A program made the translations under genes and the position numbers. Under the pieces are notes generated by a model that was given only the letters and a program-made list of their open reading frames with translations, was not told where the DNA came from and did not search any database. A stretch of 64,000 nucleotides of DNA from positions 4,588,001 to 4,652,000 of the forward strand of contig NZ_CP079869.1 of NCBI RefSeq assembly GCF_025263265.1, in the 5' to 3' direction. The stretch is from Mycobacterium sp. SMC-4 (GTDB lineage Bacteria > Actinomycetota > Actinomycetes > Mycobacteriales > Mycobacteriaceae). Within the stretch, counting starts at the first letter, position 1. The number at the start of each line of letters is the position of its first letter. Positions 62,703 through 64,000 of this stretch are shown in pieces.

Positions 62703-62717
62703 GACATGATCCCACGG

Positions 62718-63290
62718 TCAACGGCAATAGCTGCGGGTGGCGACGTCGAGCGCCTGCCGGTACAGCGGGTCGAACCCGCGGGCGTCGGCGACGACGGCCT
62801 TGGCCTGATCCAACTCGGCAGGACACACCGGCGACTGCAGCACGGCACGTTGTTCGGCGATCTCGCTGACCATCTGCCGGTTCACCTCGTCCAGGACGGC
62901 CCGGGCAGCCGCCAGATCCTCGGCTGCCGCGGGCGCGGACGCGGGGTCCAACGTCCACTGCGAGAGCCGGGCGTACTGGATACCGACCGATGCGTCGATC
63001 TGGTCCCGGAAAACCGCCGTGACGACGGCCGGATCGGCACCGAGCAGGCTCGCCTCGGCGCTGACCGCGTCGATCACCTGCTGCTCGCGCTGCGGGTCCT
63101 TGACCGGCTGGCCGCTGTGGAACTTGGCCAGCGCCACCGGTTCGGCCACCTCGAGCCGACGGGCGGTGGCGTCGATGAGATCTTCGAGCGTGCTGGGCGG
63201 CTGTGCGGCGGCCGCCGGCGCGACCAACATGGCCAGTGCCGCGGCCGTGGCCGCCGCTCCGGCGGCCAGACGCGATCGACGAGTGAACAT
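62718..63290 (-). CDS. aroQ: Secreted chorismate mutase (AroQ gamma class, Rv1885c-like)
   Basis: The 190-residue periplasmic chorismate mutase has a signal peptide (1-29, cleavage near APAAAA) and an all-helical body matching the secreted M. tuberculosis enzyme: LIDATARRLEVAEPVALAK, VFRDQIDASVGIQYARLSQW and two Cys (SPVCPAEL, RSYCR) that should form a disulfide. It converts chorismate to prephenate outside the cytoplasm. The ATG shares its A with the last base of the tRNA-Phe CCA end, so there is no room for a normal ribosome-binding site. Confidence 0.9.
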   Translation of the reverse strand: MFTRRSRLAAGAAATAAALAMLVAPAAAAQPPSTLEDLIDATARRLEVAEPVALAKFHSGQPVKDPQREQQVIDAVSAEASLLGADPAVVTAVFRDQIDASVGIQYARLSQWTLDPASAPAAAEDLAAARAVLDEVNRQMVSEIAEQRAVLQSPVCPAELDQAKAVVADARGFDPLYRQALDVATRSYCR

Positions 63291-63366
63291 GGTGGCCAGG
63301 GCCGGGATCGAACCGGCGACCTTCCGCTTTTCAGGCGGACGCTCGTACCAACTGAGCTACCTGGCC
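63290..63366 (-). tRNA. tRNA-Phe (GAA), CCA encoded
   Basis: A full cloverleaf is present: acceptor GGCCAGG/CCTGGCC, anticodon loop CTGAAAA, T-arm GCCGG-TTCGATC-CCGGC, then ACCA. The final A is also the first base of the chorismate mutase ATG. Confidence 0.97.
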
Positions 63367-63406
63367 GGACGGCACCGATCACTGTGCAACAAGTGCCTCG
63401 CCGTGA

Positions 63407-63483
63407 TGGCGACCCTGACGGGACTCGAACCCGCGACCTCCGCCGTGACAGGGCGGCGCGCTAACCAACTGCGCCACAGGGCC
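63407..63483 (-). tRNA. tRNA-Asp (GTC), CCA encoded
   Basis: Acceptor GGCCCTG/CAGGGTC, anticodon loop CTGTCAC, T-arm GCGGG-TTCGAGT-CCCGT, then G and CCA. It lies between tRNA-Glu and tRNA-Phe in a Glu-Asp-Phe transcript order. Confidence 0.97.
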
Positions 63484-63531
63484 TTACTTTTACTACTTTC
63501 GTGCAACTCCCACTTTCGTGGTCGCCACGCG

Positions 63532-63604
63532 TACCCCCTACGGGATTCGAACCCGCGCTACCGCCTTGAAAGGGCGGCGTCCTAGGCCGCTAGACGAAGG
63601 GGGC
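63532..63604 (-). tRNA. tRNA-Glu (TTC)
   Basis: Acceptor GCCCCCT/AGGGGGT (one G-U pair), anticodon loop CTTTCAA, T-arm GCGGG-TTCGAAT-CCCGT. CCA is not encoded. It is first in the minus-strand tRNA cluster. Confidence 0.97.
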
Positions 63605-63662
63605 CAGCCGAATCTCTCCGGGGTACTCGCAACGCTCATGTCGTTGGGAGCTTCGATAGCTT

Positions 63663-63668
63663 AGGGTA
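63663..63668 (-). promoter_or_regulatory. Candidate -10 element for the tRNA Glu-Asp-Phe cluster
   Basis: On the minus strand TACCCT (TANNNT) lies about 60 bases before tRNA-Glu. Confidence 0.3.
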
Positions 63669-63703
63669 CCGACACCCAAATCCTCAAACGAGCAGCCCAC
63701 CGC

Positions 63704-63709
63704 TATCCT
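63704..63709 (+). promoter_or_regulatory. Candidate -10 element for tRNA-Lys
   Basis: TATCCT lies 12 bases before the tRNA-Lys 5' end and fits TANNNT. Confidence 0.4.
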
Positions 63710-63721
63710 TTCTGATGCCAA

Positions 63722-63794
63722 GCCCCTATAGCTCAGTTGGTAGAGCTACGGACTTTTAATCCGCAGGTCCTAGGTTCGAGTCCTAGTGGGGGCA
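63722..63794 (+). tRNA. tRNA-Lys (TTT)
   Basis: Acceptor GCCCCTA/TGGGGGC, anticodon loop CTTTTAA, T-arm CTAGG-TTCGAGT-CCTAG, discriminator A. CCA is not encoded. No duplicated 3' end that would mark an integrated phage is visible within the window. Confidence 0.97.
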
Positions 63795-63795
63795 C

Positions 63796-64000
63796 TCAGC
63801 GGAAGTAGCGCTCGTTGCCGGTCGGGTAGCCGCCGCCGGTGGTGGTGATGTGGACGTGGTCGTAATGGCCGTAGCCGCCGGCTCTGGCACCGTTGGGCGT
63901 GTAGTACACACCCCGCCAGATGGCATCCTGGATCCCGAAGCGCTGCGCGTTCTGCAGCACGTAGGCCACGATCGCGTTACCCAGCGCGATGCCGTGCGCC
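63796..64000 (-). CDS. Secreted cell-wall-associated protein, C-terminal part (ARB_07466-like domain), partial
   Basis: Only the last 67 residues are inside the window: AHGIALGNAIVAYVLQNAQR near the start, IWRGVYYTPNGA, then GHYDHVHITTTGGG and the end NERYFR. The HYDHVH motif is typical of the C-terminal metal-site domain found in mycobacterial secreted peptidoglycan-associated proteins. Whether an Rpf-like, lysozyme-like or NlpC domain precedes it cannot be seen. Confidence 0.7.
   Translation of the reverse strand, partial: AHGIALGNAIVAYVLQNAQRFGIQDAIWRGVYYTPNGARAGGYGHYDHVHITTTGGGYPTGNERYFR

Noticed and set aside
63722..63794. tRNA-Lys as a prophage or island attachment site
   Set aside because: No integrase gene and no second copy of the tRNA 3' end are visible in the window.

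Overview
The window reads as a chromosome segment of a fast-growing, environmental mycobacterium (Mycolicibacterium type). The evidence is high GC, dense short-spaced genes, and a gene order that I recognise as the M. tuberculosis Rv0886-to-Rv0856 block read in reverse: fprB, an AurF-like diiron gene, serC, sepH, an rRNA methylase, several DUF genes, cspB, the moa2/rpfA cluster, the Rv0862c/ercc3 helicase pair, fadB, fadA, dapC and two SRPBCC genes. The synteny statement rests on memory of the M. tuberculosis map, not on an alignment made here.

Layout. 1-1.7 kb: end of a [NiFe] hydrogenase operon (large subunit plus its maturation protease). 1.6-15 kb: conserved housekeeping block (FprB, diiron oxygenase, SerC, SepH, SpoU methylase, MFS transporter, glutathionyl-hydroquinone-reductase-like enzyme, cold-shock protein, MoaA2/MoaD2). 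15-18.4 kb: rpfA with a Crp-like site and a ydaO (c-di-AMP) riboswitch in its leader, then the convergent MoaE2/Mog/MoaC2 operon. 18.4-40.1 kb: the helicase pair Rv0862c-like and Ercc3/XPB, separated and flanked by two paralogous secreted repeat proteins of 1086 and 4683 residues. This is the most unusual part of the window. 40.8-45.1 kb: accessory genes (LLM oxidoreductase, PPOX protein, AMP-forming ligase, GlxA-type regulator). 45.1-48.5 kb: FadB/FadA beta-oxidation pair. 48.6-57.5 kb: OYE-type reductase, a LuxR-type regulator divergent from a urea-binding lipoprotein (UrtA-like), and a urease operon with a fused gamma-beta subunit and the order AB-C-G-D-E-F. 57.5-64 kb: DapC-like aminotransferase, SRPBCC proteins, a phytoene-desaturase-like flavoprotein behind two tandem TetR genes and a 36-bp perfect palindrome, a secreted chorismate mutase whose start codon shares a base with the CCA end of tRNA-Phe, tRNAs for Phe, Asp, Glu and Lys, and the end of a secreted cell-wall protein.

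The two giant proteins share an unusually long N-terminal export region with the hydrophobic core at the same residue number, an acidic/Ser/Thr-rich linker, one cadherin/VCBS-like domain and then about 130-residue beta-rich repeats: 5 in the small protein, and 28 of one subtype plus 5 of a second subtype in the large one. I see no LPXTG motif, C-terminal membrane anchor or type I secretion genes. They look like very large surface filaments or adhesins inserted on both sides of the ercc3 helicase gene. No CRISPR array, insertion sequence or prophage was seen.
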